DNA of 24,099 nucleotides. Source: Pseudomonadota bacterium. Its GTDB lineage: Bacteria; Desulfobacterota; JADFVX01. Below the pieces are notes generated by a model. The model had not been told where the DNA came from, searched no databases, and saw nothing but the letters and a program-made list of their open reading frames with translations. Made by a program: the position numbers and the translations under genes. The stretch covers positions 1 through 24,099 of the forward strand of contig JADFVX010000040.1 in assembly GCA_015222755.1 (NCBI GenBank). The letters are read 5' to 3'. Below, piece after piece: positions 1 through 6,084 of the stretch (its first letter is position 1; the number at the start of each line of letters is the position of its first letter).

Positions 1-597
1 GATAGCTGGCTTGAGGCGGCTAAGAAGTCGCCAGTATATAAGATGGCTGTGGAGTGGAAGATAGCCTTCCCGATTCACCCCGAGTTCAGGACACTGCCTA
101 TGAACTGGTATGTGCCACCTCTCTCTCCGGTGCAGAGTCAGATTGATCAGGGCAACCTGCCTACCGAGGCAGATGGTGCTATTCCTAAGGCGGAAACCCT
201 CAGGATGCCATTGCAGTATCTGGCCAACCTGCTGACGGCTGGTGATGAGGCCCCGGTATTGAACGCACTGAGCCGCCTTATGGCAATGAGAAGCTATCAG
301 CGCTCTCTCCATGTTGACGGGACGCCAAATACCAAGGCCCTTGATGCAGCGGGAATGACTGAGGATCAGTCCAAGGAGATGTACCGTTATCTGGGGATAG
401 CAAACTATGAGGACAGGTTTGTTATTCCAACGGGTCATGAAGAGTACATGCAGGAAGACTACTATCAATTCCAGGGTCAGAACGGCTACACCCCGGGTAA
501 CAGCAGCTCTACCGGTATAAGCGGATCTTCTCTGTTCCCGACAAGGCGTCAGCGATCTGAGGTTCCTGTCGAGTTTGTTTCTGCAAAGCGGAAATAG
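1..597 (+). CDS. narH: Respiratory nitrate reductase beta subunit, 3' part (NarH)
   Basis: This is the C-terminal 198 codons of the iron-sulfur subunit that carries electrons from NarI haems to the NarG molybdenum site on the cytoplasmic face of the inner membrane. The frame is open from base 1, so the start and all four cysteine clusters lie outside the window. The visible part has the family's C-terminal signature: IHPEFRTLPMNWYVPPLSP near the beginning, then the helical stretch with LSRLMAMRSY and GIANYEDRFVIPT. The last 40 or so residues (Gly/Ser-rich, then a basic end) look like a flexible tail. It is followed after 12 bases by narJ and then narI, the usual nar order, so identity is very secure. 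Any ATG inside this stretch (for example at 43) is internal. Confidence 0.96.
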   Translation, partial: DSWLEAAKKSPVYKMAVEWKIAFPIHPEFRTLPMNWYVPPLSPVQSQIDQGNLPTEADGAIPKAETLRMPLQYLANLLTAGDEAPVLNALSRLMAMRSYQRSLHVDGTPNTKALDAAGMTEDQSKEMYRYLGIANYEDRFVIPTGHEEYMQEDYYQFQGQNGYTPGNSSSTGISGSSLFPTRRQRSEVPVEFVSAKRK

Positions 598-609
598 GGA
601 GAGATTACC

Positions 610-1131
610 ATGCGTATATATACTGCTATATCAAGGCTGCTGGACTACCCTAACCAGGAACTTATGGATAACCTGGAGGATATAAGTCTCCTCGTGAAGG
701 ATGAGCCTGTTTTGAGTGCTCTGGATTGTAGTGAGGTAATAAAGGTGATTGACTGGATGGCCGATCAGAAACTGCTGGAGTTGCAGGAAAAGTATGTCGC
801 AACCTTTGATCACGGGCAGGAAACCTCCCTTCACCTGACGCATCACCTCTTTGGAGAAGAAGACAGGGAAAGAGGCCCGGCTATGATTAATCTTGGTGAG
901 CACTACAAGAAGGCCGGATTGCAGTCGGTAAAGGGAGAACTCCCTGATTATCTTCCTCTCATACTTGAGTACATTTCAACTCTTAACGATGGTGAAGCAG
1001 GTCCTTTTCTGGGTGACGCCGCAGAGGGGATTACAATCCTGGCAGATAACCTGGATAAGGAAAAGAGCCCCTATGCAGCCCTTGTTAGAGTCCTGGAGAG
1101 ACATGGCCAGCCTTACCGAAAAGCGGCTTAA
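610..1131 (+). CDS. narJ: Nitrate reductase molybdenum cofactor assembly chaperone NarJ
   Basis: This is a cytoplasmic chaperone that binds apo-NarG and assists insertion of the molybdenum cofactor and assembly with NarI; it is not part of the final enzyme. The 173-residue protein is all-helical in character. It has the family's N-terminal pattern (ISRLLDYPNQEL), the central QEKYVATFDHGQETSLHLTHH segment characteristic of NarJ/TorD-type chaperones, and GELPDYLPLILEYIS. The length is somewhat short compared with E. coli NarJ but normal for other lineages. It starts 12 bases after narH, with GGGAGAG just upstream as ribosome binding site, and sits between narH and narI. Co-transcription with the operon is inferred. 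Confidence 0.95.
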   Translation: MRIYTAISRLLDYPNQELMDNLEDISLLVKDEPVLSALDCSEVIKVIDWMADQKLLELQEKYVATFDHGQETSLHLTHHLFGEEDRERGPAMINLGEHYKKAGLQSVKGELPDYLPLILEYISTLNDGEAGPFLGDAAEGITILADNLDKEKSPYAALVRVLERHGQPYRKAA

Positions 1132-1193
1132 GGACTGAGAGCCTGATTTAATAAAAATAAAAAACTTCTTAAAATTAAGGGGAGGAAAATAAA

Positions 1194-1883
1194 ATGTTAA
1201 AATTCTTTTACGGCGTTTATCCTTACATAGCGCTGACGGTCTTCATACTGGGCAGTCTGTTGAGGTTTGACCGTGAGCAGTACACCTGGAAGAGCGATTC
1301 CAGCCAGCTTATGTCCAAAAAGGGGATATGGCTTCCGAGTAACTTGTTTCATATCGGAATCCTCGCAATCTTCGGAGGCCACTTTGTAGGACTCCTTACA
1401 CCACATAGCCTCTTCCTGTCTCTGGGAATATCCGATATGACTCACCAGTATGTTGCGATATACGCAGGTTCTGTATTTGGAACAATATGCTTCCTGGGAG
1501 CATTCATGCTATGGCTCCGCAGGGTTACCAATGCCAGGGTCTGGGCTACAAGCCGCAGGATGGATGTCTTCATAATCTCCTGGCTGGTAGCAACGGTCAT
1601 GCTGGGGCTTGCCACCATCCCCTTCTCATGGGGGCACGCCTCCCACGGAGATCCAGGTGTTATGATTGCTCTTGCAACATGGGTACAGAGTGTTGTCGGC
1701 CTTGCTGCCAACCCTGAACTCTTAAGAGGGGTAGAGCCTATATTTCTGGTTCATATGTTCTTTGGTATGACGGTATTTCTCCTCTTTCCATTTTCAAGGC
1801 TGGTTCATGTGTGGAGTGTGCCAATCGGCTACCTCGGACGCGCATACCAGATAATGCGAAGGAAGCACGTTACAGTAAGATGA
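1194..1883 (+). CDS. narI: Respiratory nitrate reductase gamma subunit (cytochrome b, NarI)
   Basis: This is the membrane anchor that oxidises quinol and passes electrons through two b haems to NarH. It has 229 residues and about five membrane helices. The four haem-ligand histidines of the family are visible at expected positions: H53 and H63 (LFHIGILAIFGGHFVG) and H187 and H205 (LVHMFFGMTVFLLFPFSRLVH). The Phe-rich N-terminus (MLKFFYGVYPYIALTVFILG) is typical. A strong ribosome binding site (GGGGAGGA) lies before ATG 1194 in the 62-base gap after narJ. It is the last gene of the operon, followed by a terminator at 1908-1941. Confidence 0.96.
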   Translation: MLKFFYGVYPYIALTVFILGSLLRFDREQYTWKSDSSQLMSKKGIWLPSNLFHIGILAIFGGHFVGLLTPHSLFLSLGISDMTHQYVAIYAGSVFGTICFLGAFMLWLRRVTNARVWATSRRMDVFIISWLVATVMLGLATIPFSWGHASHGDPGVMIALATWVQSVVGLAANPELLRGVEPIFLVHMFFGMTVFLLFPFSRLVHVWSVPIGYLGRAYQIMRRKHVTVR

Positions 1884-1907
1884 TCAGCTAGCAGTAAGAT
1901 AATAATG

Positions 1908-1941
1908 AGGGCCGTCCGAGAAAAAGGGCGGCCCTTTTTTT
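1908..1941 (+). terminator. Rho-independent terminator of the nar operon
   Basis: There is a 7-bp perfect GC-rich stem, AGGGCCG (1908-1914) with CGGCCCT (1929-1935), followed by a run of seven T (1935-1941). It lies 25 bases after the narI stop. This is a textbook intrinsic terminator and marks the end of the nar transcript. Confidence 0.9.
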
Positions 1942-2008
1942 ATTCCTATCAGGAATTTTAAAACAGATTGGTGGGAGGGGGATAGGCGAGTTTTTAAGGG
2001 TTGCCGCT

Positions 2009-2146
2009 ATGGTTGAGGACTACAAAGCAACAAATTTCACGAAGGGAAGATTTAAGGATTATTGGTTGAAAGTAACGCTTCCCATCAGCAACGGCAAAAA
2101 GCAAAGTGAAGAACGAGTAGTGCTTCTTGAGTCCGAGTGTATGTGA
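2009..2146 (+). CDS. Possible small ORF or gene remnant (45 aa), unknown
   Basis: An ATG-started frame of 45 codons begins MVEDYKATNF and contains DYWLKVTLPI. It is located between the nar terminator and the convergent MshEN-domain gene. A weak AAGGG lies about 8 bases upstream of the ATG. Composition is protein-like (charged and aromatic residues mixed, no low-complexity), but nothing identifies a family, and the piece could equally be the remnant of a larger gene. No promoter is evident. Evidence is only an open frame plus plausible residues. Confidence 0.25.
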   Translation: MVEDYKATNFTKGRFKDYWLKVTLPISNGKKQSEERVVLLESECM

Positions 2147-2220
2147 GTATTAGGGTTCAACTTTTTGAGCAGATTTTACATAAGGGGAAGCAACGAACAC
2201 AGCCGGCAATATCCTCCTGC

Positions 2221-3414
2221 TTATTTATACTTACGGATGATGTCTTCGAAGGCTTGTGGAATCTTTGGTGCGAGAATGAGGAGGTCAGAGATGTCAAAAG
2301 GTACGCTCTGCCCATCCCCATTGTCACCATAAATAATATTTACCACCTTCCCTTTAAAGAGGATGGGGATAAGAAAGACATTGTTTGGTTTTTCACCACC
2401 CATAAGCTTAAGAAAGCGGTCGTTCAGTGGCGTTTTAGGTACAGCACCTAGGTAGAAAGCTTGTGTGTCGTAGACGGTTTTGAATATGGATGGGGCATTC
2501 AGGGGGAGCATAATTGACTGAACACCATTTCGATTTACACTACCTCCCAGACCATCCCATCCCATGGCCGTATCATGACGTGTGATAAAGAGTCCTACAC
2601 GCTTGAAATAACCGAGGGCGAATGCCAGCACGATCTGACTCAACTCATCTCTGTTTTCAACCTTACCAAGTCGATCTCTTGCCTCCTGTAATGTCAGCGC
2701 TTCAGGAAGGTCCTCTATGATTTCAAGCTCCTCAAGGATTTCCTCTTCTTCATCTTCGGCAATTGGTGCAGATGGCACCTGAGTTTCTGCTTCAGCTACT
2801 TCAATTACAGGCGTTTCATGAACAAGTTCCTCCAGCTCAAGGATTTCCGGTACTACAAGATCTTCGAGATTTAATATCCCATCGTCAATATGGGGTGGCG
2901 GCGCCGGTGGTTGCGGGGGCGGAGCTTGAGCCGGTTCTGTTTCCTTAGTTTCAGCATCATAAAGATGGATATATCTCAATCCTTGTGGAATATCGTAATA
3001 TTTTTCCATAAGGGGCAAAATGACTAACTCTGGCGCTATATATGGATTAATTCTCTTGCTTGTTGCAAAAGATATATCATCTATTGCCTCTAAGTTGGCG
3101 GGGTTTTCCATCAGGAGGTCTAGCCTGGAACCATCAAGAGCAAGGGGCACACATTTGTATTTGGAAGCTAGTTTGACTCCAAGTAGATCGAGTGCTTTTT
3201 CTGAACATGGTTTTATACTGGCCGGATCTATGGTAGGGACATTAAACTCTTTGGAAAGGGCTTCGCTTAATCTGGAAAGGCTTATAAAGTTCAGTTCAAC
3301 TAGGTTGGTGCCAAGTTTTCCACCAAAAATAACTTGAGCCTGGACAGCTTCATCCAGTTGTGCCTTTGTAACGACCTTATCTTTGATAAGCTTCTGTCCG
3401 AATTTCGTTGACAT
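2221..3414 (-). CDS. MshEN (GspE/PilB N-terminal) domain protein with acidic linker and GAF-like C-terminal domain
   Basis: This is a 397-residue cytoplasmic protein. Residues 1-145 resemble the MshEN domain of type II secretion/type IV pilus ATPases. Two successive motif halves, FGQKL...LDEAVQAQ and KLGTNL...LSEALSKEFNVP, match the LGxxL...L..AL..Q pattern known to bind cyclic di-GMP in MshE. The first motif has K-F where the classic form has R-L, and the second half ends in E rather than Q, so ligand binding is uncertain. Residues 160-175 are Pro/Ala-rich and 176-240 strongly acidic (a disordered linker). Residues 241-397 look like a small GAF-like sensor domain. There is no Walker ATPase core, so this is not a secretion ATPase but more likely a signalling or adaptor protein. 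It is a lone gene, with only a weak -10-like TATAAT (complement of 3513-3518) upstream. Confidence 0.75.
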   Translation of the reverse strand: MSTKFGQKLIKDKVVTKAQLDEAVQAQVIFGGKLGTNLVELNFISLSRLSEALSKEFNVPTIDPASIKPCSEKALDLLGVKLASKYKCVPLALDGSRLDLLMENPANLEAIDDISFATSKRINPYIAPELVILPLMEKYYDIPQGLRYIHLYDAETKETEPAQAPPPQPPAPPPHIDDGILNLEDLVVPEILELEELVHETPVIEVAEAETQVPSAPIAEDEEEEILEELEIIEDLPEALTLQEARDRLGKVENRDELSQIVLAFALGYFKRVGLFITRHDTAMGWDGLGGSVNRNGVQSIMLPLNAPSIFKTVYDTQAFYLGAVPKTPLNDRFLKLMGGEKPNNVFLIPILFKGKVVNIIYGDNGDGQSVPFDISDLLILAPKIPQAFEDIIRKYK

Positions 3415-3672
3415 AACTGTTTAAATAAAAACCTTCTGCTTAATATGTTTTCATCTTGGGTGGCAATTTACGGGAATGGAACTTTGCATGATTTATCTCA
3501 TCAAGCTCCGGCATTATAGGTGTAAAAAATATAACAAATAGGGCTGACGATTATTTTTACGATTCACCACTCCATTCCCCTAGCTTGAAGAATATATCAT
3601 ACCCTTACCTATATTTTTACTTCTTTTTCTCGTTAACTTTCAAAACCTCAGCAGATTGATTTAATTAAATTG

Positions 3673-3691
3673 TGTCAAAAAAAGAGTGACA
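3673..3691. promoter_or_regulatory. Operator-like inverted repeat TGTCA-N9-TGACA
   Basis: Perfect 5-bp half sites TGTCA (3673-3677) and TGACA (3687-3691) are separated by nine bases in the divergent intergenic region, about 115 bp upstream of the putative promoter at 3807. The spacing would suit a dimeric regulator, but no regulator gene is nearby and such short repeats occur by chance. Confidence 0.25.
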
Positions 3692-3806
3692 TGTATTTAT
3701 TGCTCTTTTGCATTTTTTTGGGCGGGGATAGAGATTTTAGATGATTTTCTTAGAAGGGCCTATTGATTACGGGTTGTAATGTGCTATTTTTTAAGAAATG
3801 ATTTTT

Positions 3807-3836
3807 TTGAGTATTACAGGAAGTACTTACTAATAT
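3807..3836 (+). promoter_or_regulatory. Putative sigma-70-type promoter for the small membrane protein gene
   Basis: TTGAGT (3807-3812) and TAATAT (3831-3836) are separated by 18 bases. The region is very AT-rich, so chance matches are likely. If used, it gives a leader of roughly 175 nt before ATG 4019, which would include the potentially structured stretch at 3875-3934. Confidence 0.35.
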
Positions 3837-3874
3837 TGGTAGAATAGGGACGGCAAGCAGTTAAGATTGCCACG

Positions 3875-3934
3875 CTCTGCCGACTCGCTCTTTCAGGATA
3901 CCCCAAGAGTACTTCTTCGCTTGAGCTTGCAGAG
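3875..3934 (+). ncRNA. Possible structured 5' leader (nested stems)
   Basis: CTCTGC (3875-3880) is complementary to GCAGAG (3929-3934). Inside it, CTCTT (3888-3892) pairs with AAGAG (3905-3909) around a 12-base loop. A further short pair GGCAA/TTGCC (3852-3856 / 3867-3871) precedes it. It lies between a putative promoter and ATG 4019. No known riboswitch consensus is recognised; this rests on base complementarity only. Confidence 0.2.
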
Positions 3935-4018
3935 TTCTCAATTTATTAAGGTGAAATGTAGTGCAGGATTGTTTATAATCTCGTTAAATAGCTTTGTAAG
4001 GCAAGGAGAATTACGGCA

Positions 4019-4333
4019 ATGGTCTGGAATATATTTATGCATGTACTGATTGGACTTTTCGGTATTCATCATTTCACTTTGACGATGGCGGGCATTTTAT
4101 TTGCCATTTTAATTGTGGTCTTTACCCAGGCGGCGGAATTGGTCCGTTTCTATATGGATAGAAAGAAAGAGATAGGTAAATTGCCTGCCGGTGAGAGTAA
4201 GGTAAAGATGGAGGAATTTAAAAATAGTCTTCCAAGGACATTGCCGGGGATGTTTGCCCAGAATATGATCCTTTATACGGCAATCGTACTGACATCAGCC
4301 GAAATAGGGCGTACGACGGGTTATGGCATTTAA
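4019..4333 (+). CDS. Small membrane protein of unknown function (104 aa)
   Basis: I do not recognise the family. The 104-residue protein has a hydrophobic N-terminal half (about residues 5-38, possibly two short helices, containing the pair HH at 17-18 and the segment LTMAGILFAILIVVFT). A charged loop follows (RFYMDRKKEIGKLPAGE, with the basic cluster suggesting a cytoplasmic side), then an amphipathic part and another hydrophobic segment at about 79-95. It starts at ATG 4019 after a good AAGGAGAA ribosome binding site. It ends 18 bases from the convergent end of the next gene, in a shared inverted repeat. The strong ribosome binding site and clear membrane pattern make it a likely real gene; its role is unknown. 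Confidence 0.7.
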   Translation: MVWNIFMHVLIGLFGIHHFTLTMAGILFAILIVVFTQAAELVRFYMDRKKEIGKLPAGESKVKMEEFKNSLPRTLPGMFAQNMILYTAIVLTSAEIGRTTGYGI

Positions 4334-4365
4334 GCTAGGTGCTACTTAACTTTAAAGCACAGCTT
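4332..4365. terminator. Possible bidirectional terminator hairpin between convergent genes
   Basis: AAGCT (4332-4336) and GTGCT (4339-4343) are complementary to AGCTT (4361-4365) and AGCAC (4356-4360), giving a 10-bp stem with a two-base bulge and a 12-base loop. It is followed on the plus strand by a short TTTT. It overlaps the stops of both flanking genes. The stem is weak and there is no long T tract, so this is tentative. Confidence 0.35.
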
Positions 4366-4609
4366 TTACAATATCGACCAGCTTATCACAGCAGCCCTGC
4401 ACTTCAAGGTTCAGGTCGTCAAAGCTAGGGCCTGAACAAATGAACTTTGGTGCTTCAGAATGCTCGGGGCAGCGAAGGTCTCCTACCTTGTCCACAACGG
4501 ACTCAACTATGGCGTCCAACTGTTTAGCGATTTTAGCATCCTTGATCTTTGTTGGATCGATCGCCTCTCCGTTAACTTCAAAGGCAAATGCCACCTGAAA
4601 ACCACTCAT
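4352..4609 (-). CDS. Small Cys/His-containing protein of unknown function (85 aa)
   Basis: I do not recognise a named family. The 85-residue protein has a polar first half rich in Lys/Asp/Ile/Val. A second half carries conserved-looking metal or redox residues: C47 and H50 in RCPEHSE, C58 in FICSG, and the vicinal pair C73-C74 in EVQGCCDKL. The order C-x2-H ... C ... C-C suggests metal binding or thiol chemistry, but this is inference. It starts at ATG 4609 behind an excellent GGAGGA ribosome binding site. An extended -10 promoter is visible about 60 bases upstream (4669-4677). There is no signal peptide, so it is probably cytoplasmic. It converges with the small membrane protein gene. Confidence 0.75.
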   Translation of the reverse strand: MSGFQVAFAFEVNGEAIDPTKIKDAKIAKQLDAIVESVVDKVGDLRCPEHSEAPKFICSGPSFDDLNLEVQGCCDKLVDIVKAVL

Positions 4610-4668
4610 GTATTCCTCCGTAAAATAAAGCGTTCTTACCAGCTGTAAAACTCAAAAACTCGACGCAT

Positions 4669-4677
4669 ATTATAGCA
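4669..4677 (-). promoter_or_regulatory. Extended -10 promoter (TGCTATAAT) for the small Cys/His protein
   Basis: Read on the minus strand, TGCTATAAT is a perfect TGn-TATAAT extended -10 element. It would start transcription about 50 bases upstream of ATG 4609. The -35 region is poor, as is common for extended -10 promoters. Confidence 0.5.
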
Positions 4678-4797
4678 CAGTAATTTCTTAAATTGCCTAT
4701 CTTATTGTCTTATTAAGAGAGGTAAATCTAGGGCATTTTTATATCCCTCCCCTCCTGATAATTGCTATCCTTCTATCTTCAAGTGCTTTAAAGCTAG

Positions 4798-4950
4798 AGG
4801 GCTGATGTTGATGCCGTGCCAGTCGACTTTTTGTCACAAGGCTGTTATTCTAGGCAGAATTATGGGTGGAAGGCCTGGACTGATGAATATTATTTGATAA
4901 TAATGACCCGGATTTTTACGGCGCTACTGGATGAGGCAGGACTTAATTAA
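4798..4950 (+). pseudogene. Possible eroded 3' end of a coding gene
   Basis: An open frame of 50 codons runs from just after a TAG at 4795 to TAA at 4948. It has no ATG until late; a GTG at 4816 is possible. The translation includes NYGWKAWTDEYYLIIMTRIF, with the aromatic and charged mix of a real protein end, which is why it is listed. A family cannot be assigned with confidence; some GT2 enzymes have a broadly similar C-terminal style. Confidence 0.22.
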
Positions 4951-4959
4951 GCTATTTCC

Positions 4960-5034
4960 ATGAAGAATTACGAATATAGAAACATATGGAGCGATGACGC
5001 AAGAATCTTCGTAAAGAGGAACCCGGGGTATTGA
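4960..5034 (+). pseudogene. 24-codon ORF, possible 5' remnant of a lost gene or leader peptide
   Basis: ATG 4960 opens a 24-codon frame beginning MKNYEYRNIWSDD and ending FVKRNPGY before TGA at 5032-5034, one base before the GTG start of the glycosyltransferase. The residues look like the N-terminus of a larger globular enzyme cut off abruptly, perhaps by a deletion that placed the downstream gene here. Translational coupling to the next gene is an alternative. No strong ribosome binding site is seen. Confidence 0.25.
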
Positions 5035-5035
5035 T

Positions 5036-6019
5036 GTGATACCTGAAATGATGACTGAAAAACTGCCTCTGGTATCAATTATAATACCTGTTAAAGCCGG
5101 AGGCTATGTTAAGGCCCTGGATGCGGTAAAGCTGCTGGACTACCCACGGGACAGGGTGGAGGTCTTTATTGCAGAGGGTTCTCAGCCTTCAAAGCAGAGA
5201 AATGAAGCTGCAAAGCAGGCAAATGGTGAGATACTCTACTTCCTGGATGATGATTCATGCCCTCATACCGATATCTTGAGAAGGCTTGCAGGGCACTTTG
5301 CCAAAAGTGATGTAGCTGTTGTTGGCGGGCCAAGTATTGCGCCTGACAGTGATTCTTTTATCCAGCATTGCTTTTCAGATATATTCACCTCTCTTTTTGG
5401 AGGGGGTGGGGTAAGGAACAGGTACAGAAAGGCCGGGCTTGCCAGGGAGACTACGGAAAAAGAGTTAATACTATGCAACCTTGCATTCAGGGCAGGATTA
5501 TTTATGGAAATGGGAGGGCTTAATGAGAGGCTTTATCCCAATGAAGAAAATGAGCTTATGGCGAGGCTGCACCATAAGGCTTGCAAGCTGATTTACGACC
5601 CTGAAATATTTGTTTTTAGAAGCCATAGAAAAAGTCTGTATGCTTTTATAAAGCAAAACCTGAACTATGGACGCGGAAGGATGGAGCAGACCATGCTCTA
5701 CCCCAAGTCTTTTTCTTTTATACATATGGTTCCTTTGTTGTTCTGGTTTTATCTTTTTGGTTTTTTCTTTATTTCAAGTGGCATATATTCTATTCCTTTG
5801 GGATTTTACCTTGCTGCCAGCTTTTTTTTCTCATTGGTTGCGAACTGGAATAAACAAATTTCTTTTGCCTTAAAACTAAAAAGAATTGTTCTTGTTTCTT
5901 TTCTTTTTCCTGCCTTGCACTTAAGTTATGGTGCTGGTCTCCTGACAGGAATAAAAAGACCGTTTTTTGGTGCCAGAGGTGGTTCTGGTGCAATAGCCAT
6001 TAAAAAAATCTCTTTCTAG
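5036..6019 (+). CDS. Glycosyltransferase family 2 with C-terminal membrane helices
   Basis: This 327-residue enzyme should transfer an activated sugar on the cytoplasmic face of the inner membrane; donor and acceptor are unknown. The GT-A fold is visible. Beta strand VSIIIPVKAGG (13-23) is followed by the metal/donor motif LDDDS (70-74), the acceptor-side region LCNLAFR...GGLNERLYPNEENEL (146-174) with NEEN as likely catalytic acidic site, and YGRGR (211-215) in the place of the usual Q/RxxRW motif. From about residue 228 there are three or so hydrophobic segments that anchor it. The start is taken as GTG 5036 (GAGG lies 13-16 bases upstream); ATG 5048 or 5051 is possible. It begins the glycan cluster. 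Confidence 0.88.
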   Translation: MIPEMMTEKLPLVSIIIPVKAGGYVKALDAVKLLDYPRDRVEVFIAEGSQPSKQRNEAAKQANGEILYFLDDDSCPHTDILRRLAGHFAKSDVAVVGGPSIAPDSDSFIQHCFSDIFTSLFGGGGVRNRYRKAGLARETTEKELILCNLAFRAGLFMEMGGLNERLYPNEENELMARLHHKACKLIYDPEIFVFRSHRKSLYAFIKQNLNYGRGRMEQTMLYPKSFSFIHMVPLLFWFYLFGFFFISSGIYSIPLGFYLAASFFFSLVANWNKQISFALKLKRIVLVSFLFPALHLSYGAGLLTGIKRPFFGARGGSGAIAIKKISF

Positions 6020-6084
6020 CTAGAGACTCAACATGTTTTTTCATCTTACTCCCTCTAATTAGAGCCCGCTAAAAGATACCTGCT

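Larger units (their letters stand above)
3415..4018. other. 604-bp AT-rich intergenic region between divergent genes
   Basis: It lies between the minus-strand MshEN-domain gene and the plus-strand small membrane protein. It contains a possible minus-strand -10 (TATAAT, complement of 3513-3518, with no good -35), an inverted repeat TGTCA-N9-TGACA at 3673-3691, a possible plus-strand promoter at 3807-3836, and a region with nested complementary segments at 3875-3934. No convincing gene is seen; a 60-codon frame from 3867 overlaps the start of the next gene out of frame and lacks a ribosome binding site. Confidence 0.6.
4610..5035. other. Intergenic region with gene-like remnants upstream of the glycan cluster
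   Basis: This 426-bp stretch separates the minus-strand small Cys/His gene from the first glycosyltransferase. It holds the minus-strand promoter at 4669-4677, an AT-rich part to about 4790, and then two short open stretches (4798-4950 and 4960-5034) whose translations look protein-like but belong to no complete gene. No clear promoter for the downstream cluster was found. Confidence 0.5.

Noticed and set aside
2137..2451. 104-codon plus-strand open frame
   Set aside because: Mostly antisense to the C-terminal domain of the MshEN-domain gene; no ribosome binding site or recognisable domain.
3656..3669. FNR-like site TTGAT-TTAA-TTAAA
   Set aside because: The second half site does not match ATCAA, and the position is in a very AT-rich region with no nar promoter nearby.
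3867..4049. 60-codon plus-strand open frame upstream of the small membrane protein
   Set aside because: It overlaps the well-supported start at 4019 out of frame and has no ribosome binding site.
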